From: Algibacter_G agarivorans
Lineage (GTDB): Bacteria > Bacteroidota > Bacteroidia > Flavobacteriales > Flavobacteriaceae
Direction of reading: 5' to 3'
Length of the DNA: 64,000 nucleotides
Assembly: GCF_039543245.1 (NCBI RefSeq)
Contig: NZ_BAABJJ010000039.1
Span: forward strand, 1-64,000
Shown piece by piece: positions 27,926-36,600 of this stretch. A model generated the notes under the pieces. The model worked only from the letters and a program-made list of their open reading frames with translations. It made no database searches and had not been told where the DNA came from. Position 1 is the stretch's first letter. Each line of letters starts with the position of its first letter. A program made the translations under genes and the position numbers.

Positions 27926-29068
27926 CTATTGAGTAAACGCCTTTAAAACATCAATCAAGTAATCTACTTCTTCTTTCGTATTATAAATACTAAACGAGAA
28001 ACGTATGGAAGGTTTTTGCAAGTCTTCATCGCTTAAAATTTCGGATAACACATGTGAGTTTTGATTGCTTCCACTCTGGCAAGCACTGCCCTTAGAGCAA
28101 GCAATACCCTTTAAATCCAATTGAAATAACAACATGGCTGCTTTTTTTGGCGGTATAGGCAGACATATATTCACAAGTGTGTAAGTACTTTTATTCATAT
28201 CAGCGGAATGGCCATTAAACATTACATTTGGAATATCACTTTTAACCTTATCAATAAAATATTGTTTCAATTCTTCAATATAAAGTTGCTCTTTATCAAG
28301 ATTATTATAAGCCGTTTTCATAGCCGTTTCTAAACCTACAATGTTATGTATACTTTCTGTACCTGCACGCAACCCACGCTCCTGCTCGCCCCCAACTATT
28401 AATGGTTTTAGTCCTGAGTTTTTTCTAATAAATGCAAATCCAACACCTTTTGGTCCGTGAAATTTGTGCGCTGCCGCTGCTAAAAAATCAACTTGAACAT
28501 CTTGCAAATCTATTTTATAGTGCCCAACAGATTGCACAGCATCACTATGAAACAAGGCATTATTAGCTTTGCACAAATCAGCAACATGCTTTATATTTAA
28601 AATATTACCTATTTCATTATTAACATGCATTAAACTCACAAGTGTTTTTTTTTCAGTTTGAAGCAAGGTTTCTAAATGAGAATAATCTACCTCTCCTTTT
28701 GCATCCAAATTCACATAACTTAAATAAAGTCCATCTTCTTTTTGGAGTGCTTTCAAGGTGTGTAAAACCGCATGATGTTCAATTTTAGAAGTAATAATAT
28801 GTAAGACTCCTAAATCTTTAACCGCACTTTTTAATACTAAATTATCAGCCTCGGTACCTCCAGATGTAAATATAATTTCGCTAGCAGACACATTCAAACA
28901 ACTTGCAATTGCTTTTCTTGAATGCTCTATCAAGGATTTAGATGACCTCCCAAAACTATGTGAAGATGAAGGGTTTCCGAAATTATTCCTCATAACATCA
29001 GTTATCGAATCAATAACGTCTTCACGTATTTGCGTAGTAGCAGCATTATCAAAATATACTGAATTCAT
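27926..29068 (-). CDS. Cysteine desulfurase (IscS/NifS type)
   Basis: This 380-residue PLP enzyme takes sulfur from cysteine for Fe-S clusters and thionucleosides. PLP Lys202 lies in AAAAHKFHGPKG, preceded by the substrate-aldimine region HSDAVQSVGH; the catalytic Cys330 lies in GSACQSGSNQ, and a second Cys324 is close by. The N-terminal YFDNAATTQ is typical. The sequence belongs to the group with the long mobile loop. No iscU or sufBCD gene is beside it. Its stop is three bases from the end of the convergent TonB receptor gene, so the two transcripts probably overlap. Confidence 0.9.
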   Translation of the reverse strand: MNSVYFDNAATTQIREDVIDSITDVMRNNFGNPSSSHSFGRSSKSLIEHSRKAIASCLNVSASEIIFTSGGTEADNLVLKSAVKDLGVLHIITSKIEHHAVLHTLKALQKEDGLYLSYVNLDAKGEVDYSHLETLLQTEKKTLVSLMHVNNEIGNILNIKHVADLCKANNALFHSDAVQSVGHYKIDLQDVQVDFLAAAAHKFHGPKGVGFAFIRKNSGLKPLIVGGEQERGLRAGTESIHNIVGLETAMKTAYNNLDKEQLYIEELKQYFIDKVKSDIPNVMFNGHSADMNKSTYTLVNICLPIPPKKAAMLLFQLDLKGIACSKGSACQSGSNQNSHVLSEILSDEDLQKPSIRFSFSIYNTKEEVDYLIDVLKAFTQ

Positions 29069-29162
29069 ATATTCCTTTTTTATGTTTTACAAAAGTATAT
29101 CACTTTAATAATTCCACAATTTTTAAAATTCAAAAATACTTGAAATAAAATTATTATCAATC

Positions 29163-29324
29163 ATACCAAGTAAACTTTAAAATGATTGATTATAAATTTG
29201 AATTATATTTTCTTTAGATGAAATAGAAAATATAAGCATAGTTTTAGTTACGGTTCTATTTTGTATTAAAATATAAAGGAAATAGAAACAAATTTTGTCA
29301 GTTATTTTGAACTTTATTTGGTAT
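29163..29324. mobile_element. MITE-like inverted-repeat element, copy A (162 bp)
   Basis: The ends are inverted repeats of about 27 bp (ATACCAAGTAAACTTTAAAA against ATACCAAATAAAGTTCAAAA, five mismatches in 27). The internal sequence, read on the minus strand, matches copy C at 50851-51012, for example GTAACTA, CTATGCTT, TTTTCTATTTC and TAAAGAAAA in order, and both copies are exactly 162 bp. It has no coding capacity. It fills most of the space between the divergent cysteine desulfurase and lipoprotein genes. No target-site duplication was obvious. Confidence 0.7.
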
Positions 29325-29350
29325 TACTACGTTATAAATAACAATTCTAT

Positions 29351-29358
29351 TATTTTTG
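29351..29358 (+). promoter_or_regulatory. Putative -7 promoter element (TATTTTTG)
   Basis: This is an exact TAnnTTTG match 17 bases upstream of the ATG of the acidic lipoprotein gene. No well-spaced -33 box was identified; the TTTG inside element copy A (29317-29320) is 30 bases upstream, which is too far. Confidence 0.35.
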
Positions 29359-29375
29359 CCTAAAACCCAAACACA

Positions 29376-30299
29376 ATGCGTAAGCTATTTTTTATCCTGA
29401 TATCTCTAAGTCTAATATCTTTCTACTCTTGTGATGATGGTGATATTATTGATATTGAATTAGATTTTGAAGAAACTTTTAAAGCGTGTGGTGACACAGA
29501 TTTGGTTTTGTATAAAACTAAAGATGATCCATCTGAATCGTTATCTCTAGCACTTAAGAACGTAACTTTAGAAGATATTCTTGAAGTTGATGAATTTGGA
29601 GTTTACGAAAAGTCTTTTACCATAAACGCTTCAAACCCTTTTAATTACCGTACCTATAGTAACACATCGCTACCAAGTGATTTGTTTTGTAATGCTATCC
29701 CTAATTCCGAAGTTAAAATAACTCAAGATTTCGAAAGCACTGATGGCAAAGCAGATATAAAAACGGTACTCACTGAAGATGACAATGATGGTATTCCTGC
29801 TGAATTGGAAGATAGAAACAACAATGGGAACTTAGAAGATGATGATACAGACGGTGATGGTTTATGGGACTATATTGATGCTGATGACGATGGCGATAAT
29901 ATTTTAACTAAAAACGAAAACCCAGACCCTAACAATGATGGTGATTTAAGTGATGCTCTTGATACCGACGGAAATGGGATACCTGATTACCTGGATGATG
30001 ATGATGATGGCGACCAAATTAAAACAAGAGATGAAGAAAATGATAGCCAAGACCAAAACCCAGCAAATGATATTACAAATAGCGAGGTAGGTGCTGATTA
30101 TTTAAACAAAGATGTTGCAAATATTGACACCCCAAAAGCAACTGCCTACAGAGAACATACTATTTCTCAAACTTATGTAGTTACTCTAAATATTTCAAAC
30201 TTCGATTTAACCTTAATCTCAATAGATGAATTTGATTTTGGTGTTTTGGAAGGAAGCGGATTAACTACAACAAGAAAAATAACTCCAGACTTTAATTAG
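29376..30299 (+). CDS. Acidic lipoprotein with Asp-rich calcium-binding-like repeats
   Basis: The 307-residue protein has a lipoprotein signal ending at Cys19 (ISFYSC). Residues about 125-225 are a run of thrombospondin-type-3-like repeats such as DDDTDGDGLWDYIDADDDGD and DTDGNGIPDYLDDDDDGD, which usually bind calcium and form a rigid stalk. The flanks are beta-rich with no recognised domain. It is probably exported to the cell surface. Its stop overlaps the stop of the convergent Smr gene by four bases. No homologue with a known function is recognised. Confidence 0.75.
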   Translation: MRKLFFILISLSLISFYSCDDGDIIDIELDFEETFKACGDTDLVLYKTKDDPSESLSLALKNVTLEDILEVDEFGVYEKSFTINASNPFNYRTYSNTSLPSDLFCNAIPNSEVKITQDFESTDGKADIKTVLTEDDNDGIPAELEDRNNNGNLEDDDTDGDGLWDYIDADDDGDNILTKNENPDPNNDGDLSDALDTDGNGIPDYLDDDDDGDQIKTRDEENDSQDQNPANDITNSEVGADYLNKDVANIDTPKATAYREHTISQTYVVTLNISNFDLTLISIDEFDFGVLEGSGLTTTRKITPDFN

Positions 30300-30847
30300 T
30301 TTTGATAAATATAAACCTCGGTAGCTCCTAAGCCATATTTTTGGTAATTAGCATCATAAAACTTTACATTAGCGTAACGCCCGAATAAGTATTCTAATTC
30401 CATTTTAAGCACGCCTTCACCAACACCATGAATAAACACTATTTTTTGTATGCGTTTACTTATGGCGAATTCCAGTTTATGTTTAGCAGTATCTAACTGA
30501 AGTGTAAGCATATCATGATTAGACATACTTCTTGAAGACTTTACTAATTGATTGATATGTAAATCAACCTCCATAGTAGGTTCGTATCTATCTTTAGCCC
30601 TTACCTTAGGTTGGTTTTTACGTTTAGGAATCTCTTTTTCCGAAACAACGGCACTAATACTTGAATTTGAAAATAAATCGGTTTTTATAGATTGATTTTT
30701 ATCCTTTTTAATCAATTCATTCTTCTGAAAATCTATCAAAAAACCATCGTTCGTTTCAATAGAAATTGTATTGCCATCAATACGCTTTATAATTCCAGAT
30801 AAATCTTCATCTAAAACCAAAACATAATCGCCCAACTTAAAGTCCAT
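30296..30847 (-). CDS. Smr-domain protein (DUF2027/MutS2-like C-terminal)
   Basis: The protein has 183 residues: an N-terminal SH3-like beta-barrel (MDFKLGDYVLVLDEDLSGII...), a charged linker (about 45-90) and a C-terminal Smr domain with DLHI (about 95-98) and HGVGEG (140-145). Smr domains nick DNA or RNA, including stalled mRNA, but nuclease activity is not proven for this short form. It is followed upstream by a 63-residue membrane protein gene two bases away, which is surely in the same transcript. Confidence 0.8.
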   Translation of the reverse strand: MDFKLGDYVLVLDEDLSGIIKRIDGNTISIETNDGFLIDFQKNELIKKDKNQSIKTDLFSNSSISAVVSEKEIPKRKNQPKVRAKDRYEPTMEVDLHINQLVKSSRSMSNHDMLTLQLDTAKHKLEFAISKRIQKIVFIHGVGEGVLKMELEYLFGRYANVKFYDANYQKYGLGATEVYIYQN

Positions 30848-30849
30848 AA

Positions 30850-31041
30850 TTACTCGTTTTCAGGATTATCTTCAGCATCATCATCAGTTTTGCTAGGTAT
30901 GGTTCTAGCCACTCTGTAAACACCAATCATTAAAACAACAAGACCGCCAATTAATACATACTGATTCTGATCCATTCCAGTTTTAGCATACATAGCCACA
31001 AATGCACCTACAATTATCAATATATAATTTAAATATTTCAT
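30850..31041 (-). CDS. Small two-helix membrane protein
   Basis: The 63 residues contain two predicted helices (YILIIVGAFVAMYA and YVLIGGLVVLMIGVYRVA) and an acidic tail (KTDDDAEDNPENE). It lies immediately upstream of the Smr gene with a two-base gap; the pair is frequent in Flavobacteriaceae. No function can be assigned. Confidence 0.7.
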   Translation of the reverse strand: MKYLNYILIIVGAFVAMYAKTGMDQNQYVLIGGLVVLMIGVYRVARTIPSKTDDDAEDNPENE

Positions 31042-31223
31042 CTCTCAAGTTCTACAAATTTGAACGCCCAAATTACATTAAATTTATGTATTCTGGTGAT
31101 TAATTAACAGGTATAAATACCGATTAAATACATTTAACATCGTTAAAAGGGGTTATTTATTAAAAAAAACAATATATTTACGCGCTATAAATTAGTTTTT
31201 AATTTACTATTAAAAAAACAACT

Positions 31224-33128
31224 ATGCGTTATATGAAAGACATAAGTTTGTTAAAAACACTTACCACAGTATACCTTTGTATATTTACTATTGAAATAGG
31301 TTATAGCCAAGTACCAGACCTTTACGTTGATGATAACAGCTATTTGTATGCAAGAGATGTTGTTTTATTTGTTAATGATGATATAAGATTAGAAACAGCT
31401 ACATCAAATCTTTATATGAGAGGTGATGCGCAACTTATACAAAATACCGACACTAAAAATTCTGATGAAGGCGAATTATCTATTTATCAAAACCAGACTA
31501 CTGGAGTTTATGAATATAATTATTTTTGCTCGCCAGTTGGTGTAGCAGTAGACGGGACTGCACAAGCTAATGTAGACTTTGATAGTTCAAACATACACGA
31601 CCCAGATGATGATACCGATTTAACTAATGTTGTTTCTACCACTTACTTATATACAACAGCTTATGAAGGAACGGCTACAGAAATAGCTAGTTTTTGGGCA
31701 TATACTTTACAAGATGCTGAAGGTTATTATGATTGGGTACAATCATTAAATACTGAACCAGGTTATGGCTTTACTCTAAAAGGAAGTCCAAATGCTGATA
31801 ATATTTTAGATTTTAGAGGGAGACCAAATAACGGTACAATAACAGTAAGTTGTGCTTTTGATGGTACTGACAACCAACCAGCATCTGGCACATTAAACAC
31901 TGCTGAAACATTAACAGGAAACCCATATCCTTCTACTTTAGATTTGAAATTGTTTTTTGTGAATTCCGCAACGAATCAATCGCGTTTAAGTGGTGAAATT
32001 TTTTTTTGGGAACAAGCTGTTACCAATTCACATAACCTAGCCTCATATGAAGGAGGTTATGCTGTTTATACACCTGGAGATCTTGGAGATTTAAATGATA
32101 ATGGAAGTTACGCGGTAGCGCCTTTTCAATTTTATAACGGACAAGGAGAAGGTCAAGGTGGCTCTACAAACACAGGTACTGATTATAGTTTAAACAACTC
32201 TAGGCGTTATGCTGCGGTTGGCCAAGGTTTTGTCATACAAAGTTTTGGTGCCGGAGGTGATGCTACTTTCGACAACTCTATGCGTTTGGCATACATATCC
32301 GAAGATTCAACAACTGGAGGTGATGGCGCTATCTTTGCAAAAGAAGGCAAGCAAAAAGAAAAAAAATCAAAAAAAGAAACCGTAGCAAAATCACATAATG
32401 GTGTAGATTATAAAGGAATTCTAGAAAATCCAACGATTATCCCTGAAATAAGAATTCATGCGCGCATAGACAATACATTTTATAAAGAAAATATTATTGC
32501 GTTTAGGGAAAATACACCGGATAACAATACATACAATCGTTTTTATGATGGTACAAATATAAATGACTTAAGCAATGATGCTTACATCATTTCTAGTGAT
32601 AAAGCATTATCGATTAAATCGATTAATTATGATGAATCAACAAGATTAACTTTAGGTCTTAAAGCTTCAAAAGACAATACCTTATATAGTATTAAAATTA
32701 ACCAACTAAAAGATGTTCCAGAAAATGTCAATATTTTTGTATTTGATAAGATTAGAAATACATATGCAGATATTAAAAACGGTACTTTTGAAGTGACTTT
32801 AAATGAAGGTATTCACAATGACCGTTTTGAGATTACTTTTAACAACAACGTTTTAAGTATTGATGATAACGTTTTTGAAAACTTTAAGGTATTTCAAAAT
32901 AACAGCATCTCTCAATTAAAGCTTTTTAACCCGAATAACTTAACTATAAATGCTTTTAGCCTTTACGATGTTTCTGGAAAACAAGTTATGAATGCTAATA
33001 TTTCTTCAGATAAAAGAAAGCACATCTATTCTACAAAATCGTTTAGTGATGGGGTTTATGTTGTCAAAATAAACCTAGATAACAATCAAGTTTTTAGCAA
33101 GAAAATAGTTATTGGTAATAATAAATAA
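31224..33128 (+). CDS. Secreted protein with T9SS type A sorting domain
   Basis: The 634-residue protein has a signal peptide (cut near GYSQVPDLYV). The N-terminal two thirds are beta-rich with many Asn/Gly/Thr turns, and resemble large flavobacterial adhesin-like surface proteins. A Lys-rich linker lies at about 372-388. The last 80 residues are a Por-secretion C-terminal sorting domain (VFENFKVFQN..., FSLYDVSGKQVMN, SDGVYVVKINL, KKIVIGN). It is thus exported by the type IX system and probably anchored to the surface. No catalytic motif was recognised. Confidence 0.85.
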   Translation: MRYMKDISLLKTLTTVYLCIFTIEIGYSQVPDLYVDDNSYLYARDVVLFVNDDIRLETATSNLYMRGDAQLIQNTDTKNSDEGELSIYQNQTTGVYEYNYFCSPVGVAVDGTAQANVDFDSSNIHDPDDDTDLTNVVSTTYLYTTAYEGTATEIASFWAYTLQDAEGYYDWVQSLNTEPGYGFTLKGSPNADNILDFRGRPNNGTITVSCAFDGTDNQPASGTLNTAETLTGNPYPSTLDLKLFFVNSATNQSRLSGEIFFWEQAVTNSHNLASYEGGYAVYTPGDLGDLNDNGSYAVAPFQFYNGQGEGQGGSTNTGTDYSLNNSRRYAAVGQGFVIQSFGAGGDATFDNSMRLAYISEDSTTGGDGAIFAKEGKQKEKKSKKETVAKSHNGVDYKGILENPTIIPEIRIHARIDNTFYKENIIAFRENTPDNNTYNRFYDGTNINDLSNDAYIISSDKALSIKSINYDESTRLTLGLKASKDNTLYSIKINQLKDVPENVNIFVFDKIRNTYADIKNGTFEVTLNEGIHNDRFEITFNNNVLSIDDNVFENFKVFQNNSISQLKLFNPNNLTINAFSLYDVSGKQVMNANISSDKRKHIYSTKSFSDGVYVVKINLDNNQVFSKKIVIGNNK

Positions 33129-33309
33129 AGAATTTATTGAAACCAACGATCATTGAGAAGTGCCATAGAGGTATTTTGCTGCTTTCATTTTAACCTTTGG
33201 TCAAAAATCAAAATTCTGTATTTAGATTACCATTTTGTTCTTTGTTTAATATTCTATAATAATGAATTCATGAATCTTTCGATTTCATGGGAATAACAAT
33301 TTCAACGGA

Positions 33310-33342
33310 AACCCCGAGGCAGAGTAGAGCCTCTGAGGAATT
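33310..33342. repeat. G/C-rich hairpin (CCCCGAGGC...GCCTC type) in intergenic space
   Basis: GAGGC and GCCTC arms surround AGAGTAGA in a 281-bp A+T-rich spacer after the T9SS gene. The composition is unlike its surroundings. It could be a dispersed element or a weak terminator, though it lies 180 bases from the stop and lacks a U-run. Confidence 0.35.
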
Positions 33343-33409
33343 CTTTTCGATTAGACACATCTTATATTTGCTTTTAGTATTTTAGCTCCATAATCTATTT
33401 CTGGAATAC

Positions 33410-33685
33410 ATGGAAAAGTACATGCTCCCTTGTTTAAACAAAAAACTCTTCGGAGTTGAGTGTATGGGTTGTGGGTTACAGCGATCAGTCTCTCTAATTT
33501 TTCAAGGTGAATTCATTGAGGCTTTTTATATCTATCCAGCCATATATAGTTTAATTGCACTTTTTATATTTATAAGCATAAATATTTTCTTTAAATTTAA
33601 GCATTCGAATAAAGTGATTGGGATACTAGCAATTTTATCAGTGTCTACAATTATAATCAGTTATCTCATTAAACTAATCAATTAA
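33410..33685 (+). CDS. DUF2752 membrane protein
   Basis: The protein has 91 residues. The N-terminal motif GVECMGCGLQRSVSLI is the DUF2752 hallmark (Cys-x-x-Cys-Gly), followed by two helices (about 38-55 and 67-88). The family has no established function. It lies 10 bases before a CCC-motif membrane protein gene, an arrangement repeated in related genomes, so the two probably work together. Confidence 0.8.
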   Translation: MEKYMLPCLNKKLFGVECMGCGLQRSVSLIFQGEFIEAFYIYPAIYSLIALFIFISINIFFKFKHSNKVIGILAILSVSTIIISYLIKLIN

Positions 33686-33695
33686 AATTCATACT

Positions 33696-34022
33696 ATGGA
33701 ACAACAAAAACTAAATCCAACTCTTGTTTACGTATTAGCTATTATAGGTCTTTTCTGCTGCTGTTTTGGTGGTTTTGGTTTTATTCTTGCTGGTATTGCA
33801 TTTTTTATTGCAAACAGCAAATTAAACACTGCTAAGCTTAATCCAGAAAATTATGAACCTGCTAGTGTTAAGGCTATGAATACAGCTAAAACTATTGCAT
33901 TGGTTGTATTGGTAATTAACATACTGTATTTAATTTATACTATTTACCAAATATCTACCGTTGGTTGGGATGAAATGATGAGACTATCTCAAGAAATGAT
34001 GGAACAGTATCAAAACCAATAA
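33696..34022 (+). CDS. CCC-motif membrane protein
   Basis: The 108-residue protein has two long hydrophobic segments (about 12-40 and 66-88). It contains the consecutive cysteines FCCCFGGFGF that name the group, and a soluble C-terminal tail (DEMMRLSQEMMEQYQ). The general layout recalls interferon-induced-transmembrane/DUF4190-type proteins, in which the cysteines may be lipid-modified; that is inference. It is co-transcribed with the DUF2752 gene and ended by a strong terminator. Confidence 0.75.
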   Translation: MEQQKLNPTLVYVLAIIGLFCCCFGGFGFILAGIAFFIANSKLNTAKLNPENYEPASVKAMNTAKTIALVVLVINILYLIYTIYQISTVGWDEMMRLSQEMMEQYQNQ

Positions 34023-34040
34023 TTTCAACAATTTATAATC

Positions 34041-34071
34041 ATAAAAAAGCCGCATTTAGCGGCTTTTTTAT
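34041..34071. terminator. Bidirectional terminator
   Basis: ATAAAAAAGCCGC, loop ATTTA, GCGGCTTTTTTAT: a strong symmetric hairpin between the CCC-motif gene and the convergent rocD. Confidence 0.85.
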
Positions 34072-34102
34072 GATTAACACTTTAATAAAACTATCAAAAA
34101 AT

Positions 34103-35383
34103 CTATTTTTCAAATGGCTTCAAGGTTTTTACTATTATAGAAACACAATCCAACAACTGTACTTCAGTCATCACTAAAGGTGGAGCAAAACGAATAATAT
34201 TTCCGTGAGTTGGTTTTGCTAGCAAACCATTATCCCGCAATGCTAAACAAATATTCCAAGCGGTATCACTGTCTTCATCATCATTAATTACAATCGCATT
34301 AAGCAATCCTTTTCCACGAACAAGATTAACCAGATTACTGGTTTCAATATATTTATTCAATTCACTTCTAAACAAATTCCCGAGCTTAAAAGCATTTTCT
34401 GCTAACCTTTCCTCTTTCACAACTTTTAAAGCTGCCATAGCAACTGCTGCTGCTACAGGATTTCCACCAAATGTACTTCCGTGATTACCTGGTTTAATAA
34501 CATTCATAACGCTATCATCTGCTAAAACCGCAGACACAGGATAAACACCACCACTTATAGCTTTCCCAAGAATTAAAACATCGGGTTTCACATCTGGAGT
34601 ATCAGAACAATTTTTATTATCGCAAGTACAATTACCACAAGTTGCTAGTAAACGTCCTGTTCTGGCAATACCTGTTTGAACTTCATCTGCAATAAACAAC
34701 ACATTGTATTGCTCACATAATGCTTTTGCTTTTATTAGATAGTCATCATTTGGCACGAAAACTCCAGCTTCACCTTGAATAGGCTCCACTAAAAAGCCAC
34801 CAACATTAGGATTCTTTTTTAAAGTATCTTCTAGTGCTTCTAAATTATTGTATTCTATTTTAATAAAACCGCTAGTATAAGGTCCGAAATTTTTACGCGC
34901 AACAGGGTCGTTAGAAAACGAGATAATGGTTGTGGTTCTTCCGTGAAAATTATTTTCACACACAATAATTTCCGCTTTATTTTCGTCAATTCCTTTTACT
35001 TCATAAGCCCATTTTCTACAAAGTTTCAAAGCTGTTTCTACAGCTTCGGCACCTGTATTCATAGGTAGAAGTTTATCGAACCCGAAAAACTCACAAGCAA
35101 ATTTCTCATATTTACCAAGCATATCGTTATGAAATGCTCTGGATGTTAAAGTTAATGTTTGTGCTTGTTGCACCATAGCATTAACAATTTTTGGGTGACA
35201 ATGCCCTTGGTTTACAGCGGAGTAAGCAGATAGGAAATCGTAATATTGCTTTCCGTCTACATCCCAAACATACACACCTTCTCCCCTGCTTAATACCACA
35301 GGTAGTGGATGGTAATTGTGTGCACCATACTTGTTTTCTAAATCAATCGCTTGTTGCGAAGTTAATGAGTCTAAAACAGCCAT
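34103..35383 (-). CDS. rocD: Ornithine--oxo-acid aminotransferase
   Basis: This 426-residue PLP aminotransferase converts ornithine and 2-oxoglutarate to glutamate semialdehyde and glutamate (arginine/ornithine breakdown, proline synthesis). PLP Lys274 lies in LILGKAISGG; NTGAEAVETALKLCRKWA, FHGRT and GNHGSTFGGNP are diagnostic of ornithine aminotransferase. Between the FIADEVQTG motif and the PLP lysine there is a cysteine-rich insert (ATCGNCTCDNKNCSDTPD, four Cys) not seen in the Bacillus enzyme. Inverted-repeat element copy B ends 31 bases upstream of the start. Confidence 0.93.
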   Translation of the reverse strand: MAVLDSLTSQQAIDLENKYGAHNYHPLPVVLSRGEGVYVWDVDGKQYYDFLSAYSAVNQGHCHPKIVNAMVQQAQTLTLTSRAFHNDMLGKYEKFACEFFGFDKLLPMNTGAEAVETALKLCRKWAYEVKGIDENKAEIIVCENNFHGRTTTIISFSNDPVARKNFGPYTSGFIKIEYNNLEALEDTLKKNPNVGGFLVEPIQGEAGVFVPNDDYLIKAKALCEQYNVLFIADEVQTGIARTGRLLATCGNCTCDNKNCSDTPDVKPDVLILGKAISGGVYPVSAVLADDSVMNVIKPGNHGSTFGGNPVAAAVAMAALKVVKEERLAENAFKLGNLFRSELNKYIETSNLVNLVRGKGLLNAIVINDDEDSDTAWNICLALRDNGLLAKPTHGNIIRFAPPLVMTEVQLLDCVSIIVKTLKPFEK

Positions 35384-35414
35384 TTTAAATAAATTTAAAG
35401 CTCATACCCAAGTA

Positions 35415-35524
35415 ATACCAAATAAATTTCAAAATAATCAATTAAATTCGTTTCTATTTTCTATTTCATCTAAAGAAACTATAATTCAAATTCACTATTA
35501 ATCATTTTAAAATTCATTTGGCAT
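35415..35524. mobile_element. MITE-like inverted-repeat element, copy B (110 bp, internal deletion)
   Basis: Terminal repeats ATACCAAATAAATTTCAAAA and ATGCCAAATGAATTTTAAAA (five mismatches in 26) identify the same family as copy A. Read with copy A on its minus strand, the two halves match closely but the middle 52 bases of copy A are missing. The missing block lies between two short direct repeats (TTTCTATTT) in copy A, so copy B looks like a slippage or recombination deletion. It sits just upstream of rocD. Confidence 0.7.
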
Positions 35525-35577
35525 AAATGGATATTTTAAAAATAACCATTCCTTCTGTACCTTTATCCTTTCGAAGT

Positions 35578-35594
35578 ACCGATTGCTATCGGGT
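35578..35594. repeat. Copy of the CCGATAGCTATCGGG dispersed palindrome
   Basis: ACCGATTGCTATCGGGT is a one-mismatch palindrome of the same family as 41627-41646. It lies between rocD and the DUF6768-like gene. Confidence 0.5.
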
Positions 35595-35668
35595 CGAAAA
35601 TTCAGCGTGGGAGAGAAATCATCCCTAGGAATTGCAAAGCTAGTAAATAATAATTGCTTGAAAAAATA

Positions 35669-36055
35669 TTATTCTGAGAGCCTTCCAGACAGTGAAGATA
35701 CTTGCAATTCTAGACGTTTCATCTCTCTTAATAAAGCATTTTTATGTATTTGCATCCAAATGTATATTTTAATCATGCTCATGGTTAAAAAACATAGTAT
35801 TATTGCACCAACCCATAAAATTAAATCATTGGTTTTTTCAACTTCCATGCTTTGAATAATACAATAAATCAACAATCCAAAAATAATGACGTTAATAATA
35901 TTCATAATTATTGCTAACCACGTGTTTTTCCCTTTAAAAATACCTCCTAACATTTGAAATAGATTTTGTTCATCTAATTCATCGTAGAATTTTGCTTCTT
36001 CATCACTTAATGTTTCTTTAATTAATTTGTCTATATCTTCCATATTAGTTTTCAT
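35669..36055 (-). CDS. DUF6768-like membrane protein, possible anti-sigma partner
   Basis: The 128 residues comprise an acidic cytoplasmic N-terminus (about 1-45: EDIDKLIKETLSDEEAKFYD), two membrane helices (about 47-69 and 79-99) and a C-terminal amphipathic helix. The ATG lies inside the last codons of the sigma-factor gene (11-bp overlap), so translation is coupled. Position and layout suggest control of that sigma factor, as with anti-sigma factors, but no zinc-binding anti-sigma motif is present. I recognise it as DUF6768-type with moderate certainty. Confidence 0.65.
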   Translation of the reverse strand: MKTNMEDIDKLIKETLSDEEAKFYDELDEQNLFQMLGGIFKGKNTWLAIIMNIINVIIFGLLIYCIIQSMEVEKTNDLILWVGAIILCFLTMSMIKIYIWMQIHKNALLREMKRLELQVSSLSGRLSE

Positions 36056-36596
36056 AATCTTTATGTTTTAAAATGTGTTTTAATTTTTCTCTGGCGTGAA
36101 ACAATCTTGATTTTGCTGTTCCAACTGATATATTTAAAATTTTACTGATTTCTTTTAACGAATACTCTTGAACGTAAAACAACCTAATAACCACTTGTTG
36201 GTTTTCAGGTAACGTTTTTATCGTTTTCAACAATTCATTCTTTAATTCGTCATCATCGGGTTTTTCTAAATCAAAAACCTCTTGTTCATATTTATAGCTT
36301 TCCAAATTTTGATGTAAACGTTTATTGGATTTAATCCAATCTAAGGACTTTGTATAAACAATGCGTAATGCCCAACTCCCAAAACTTTCTGGGTTTTTTA
36401 AATGACTTATTTTACCAATGATAATCCCCCAACTATCTTGTGCAATATCTTTGGCAACATCGGCATCTTTTACTAGCCAATAGGCTTTCTCACAAAAGGT
36501 TTTATGCCAACGTTTAACTAATACCGGTAACGCTTTAGCATCTCCAGATTGATATTGTAACACCAAAAGACTATCAATAGTTTTCTTCTTCTTCAC
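36045..36596 (-). CDS. RNA polymerase sigma-70 family (ECF-type) sigma factor
   Basis: The protein has 183 residues. The sigma-2 region covers about 20-90 (EKAYWLVKDADVAKDIAQDSW, then ESFGSWALRIVYTKSLDWIK) and sigma-4 covers about 125-178 (LPENQQVVIRLFYVQEYSLK and VGTAKSRLFHAREKLK). Region 3 is missing, which places it in the ECF group. It lies between an SRPBCC gene (4-base gap) and the coupled membrane protein, forming a three-gene operon. Its targets cannot be told from the window. Confidence 0.9.
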   Translation of the reverse strand: MKKKKTIDSLLVLQYQSGDAKALPVLVKRWHKTFCEKAYWLVKDADVAKDIAQDSWGIIIGKISHLKNPESFGSWALRIVYTKSLDWIKSNKRLHQNLESYKYEQEVFDLEKPDDDELKNELLKTIKTLPENQQVVIRLFYVQEYSLKEISKILNISVGTAKSRLFHAREKLKHILKHKDYEN

Positions 36597-36600
36597 TTAT

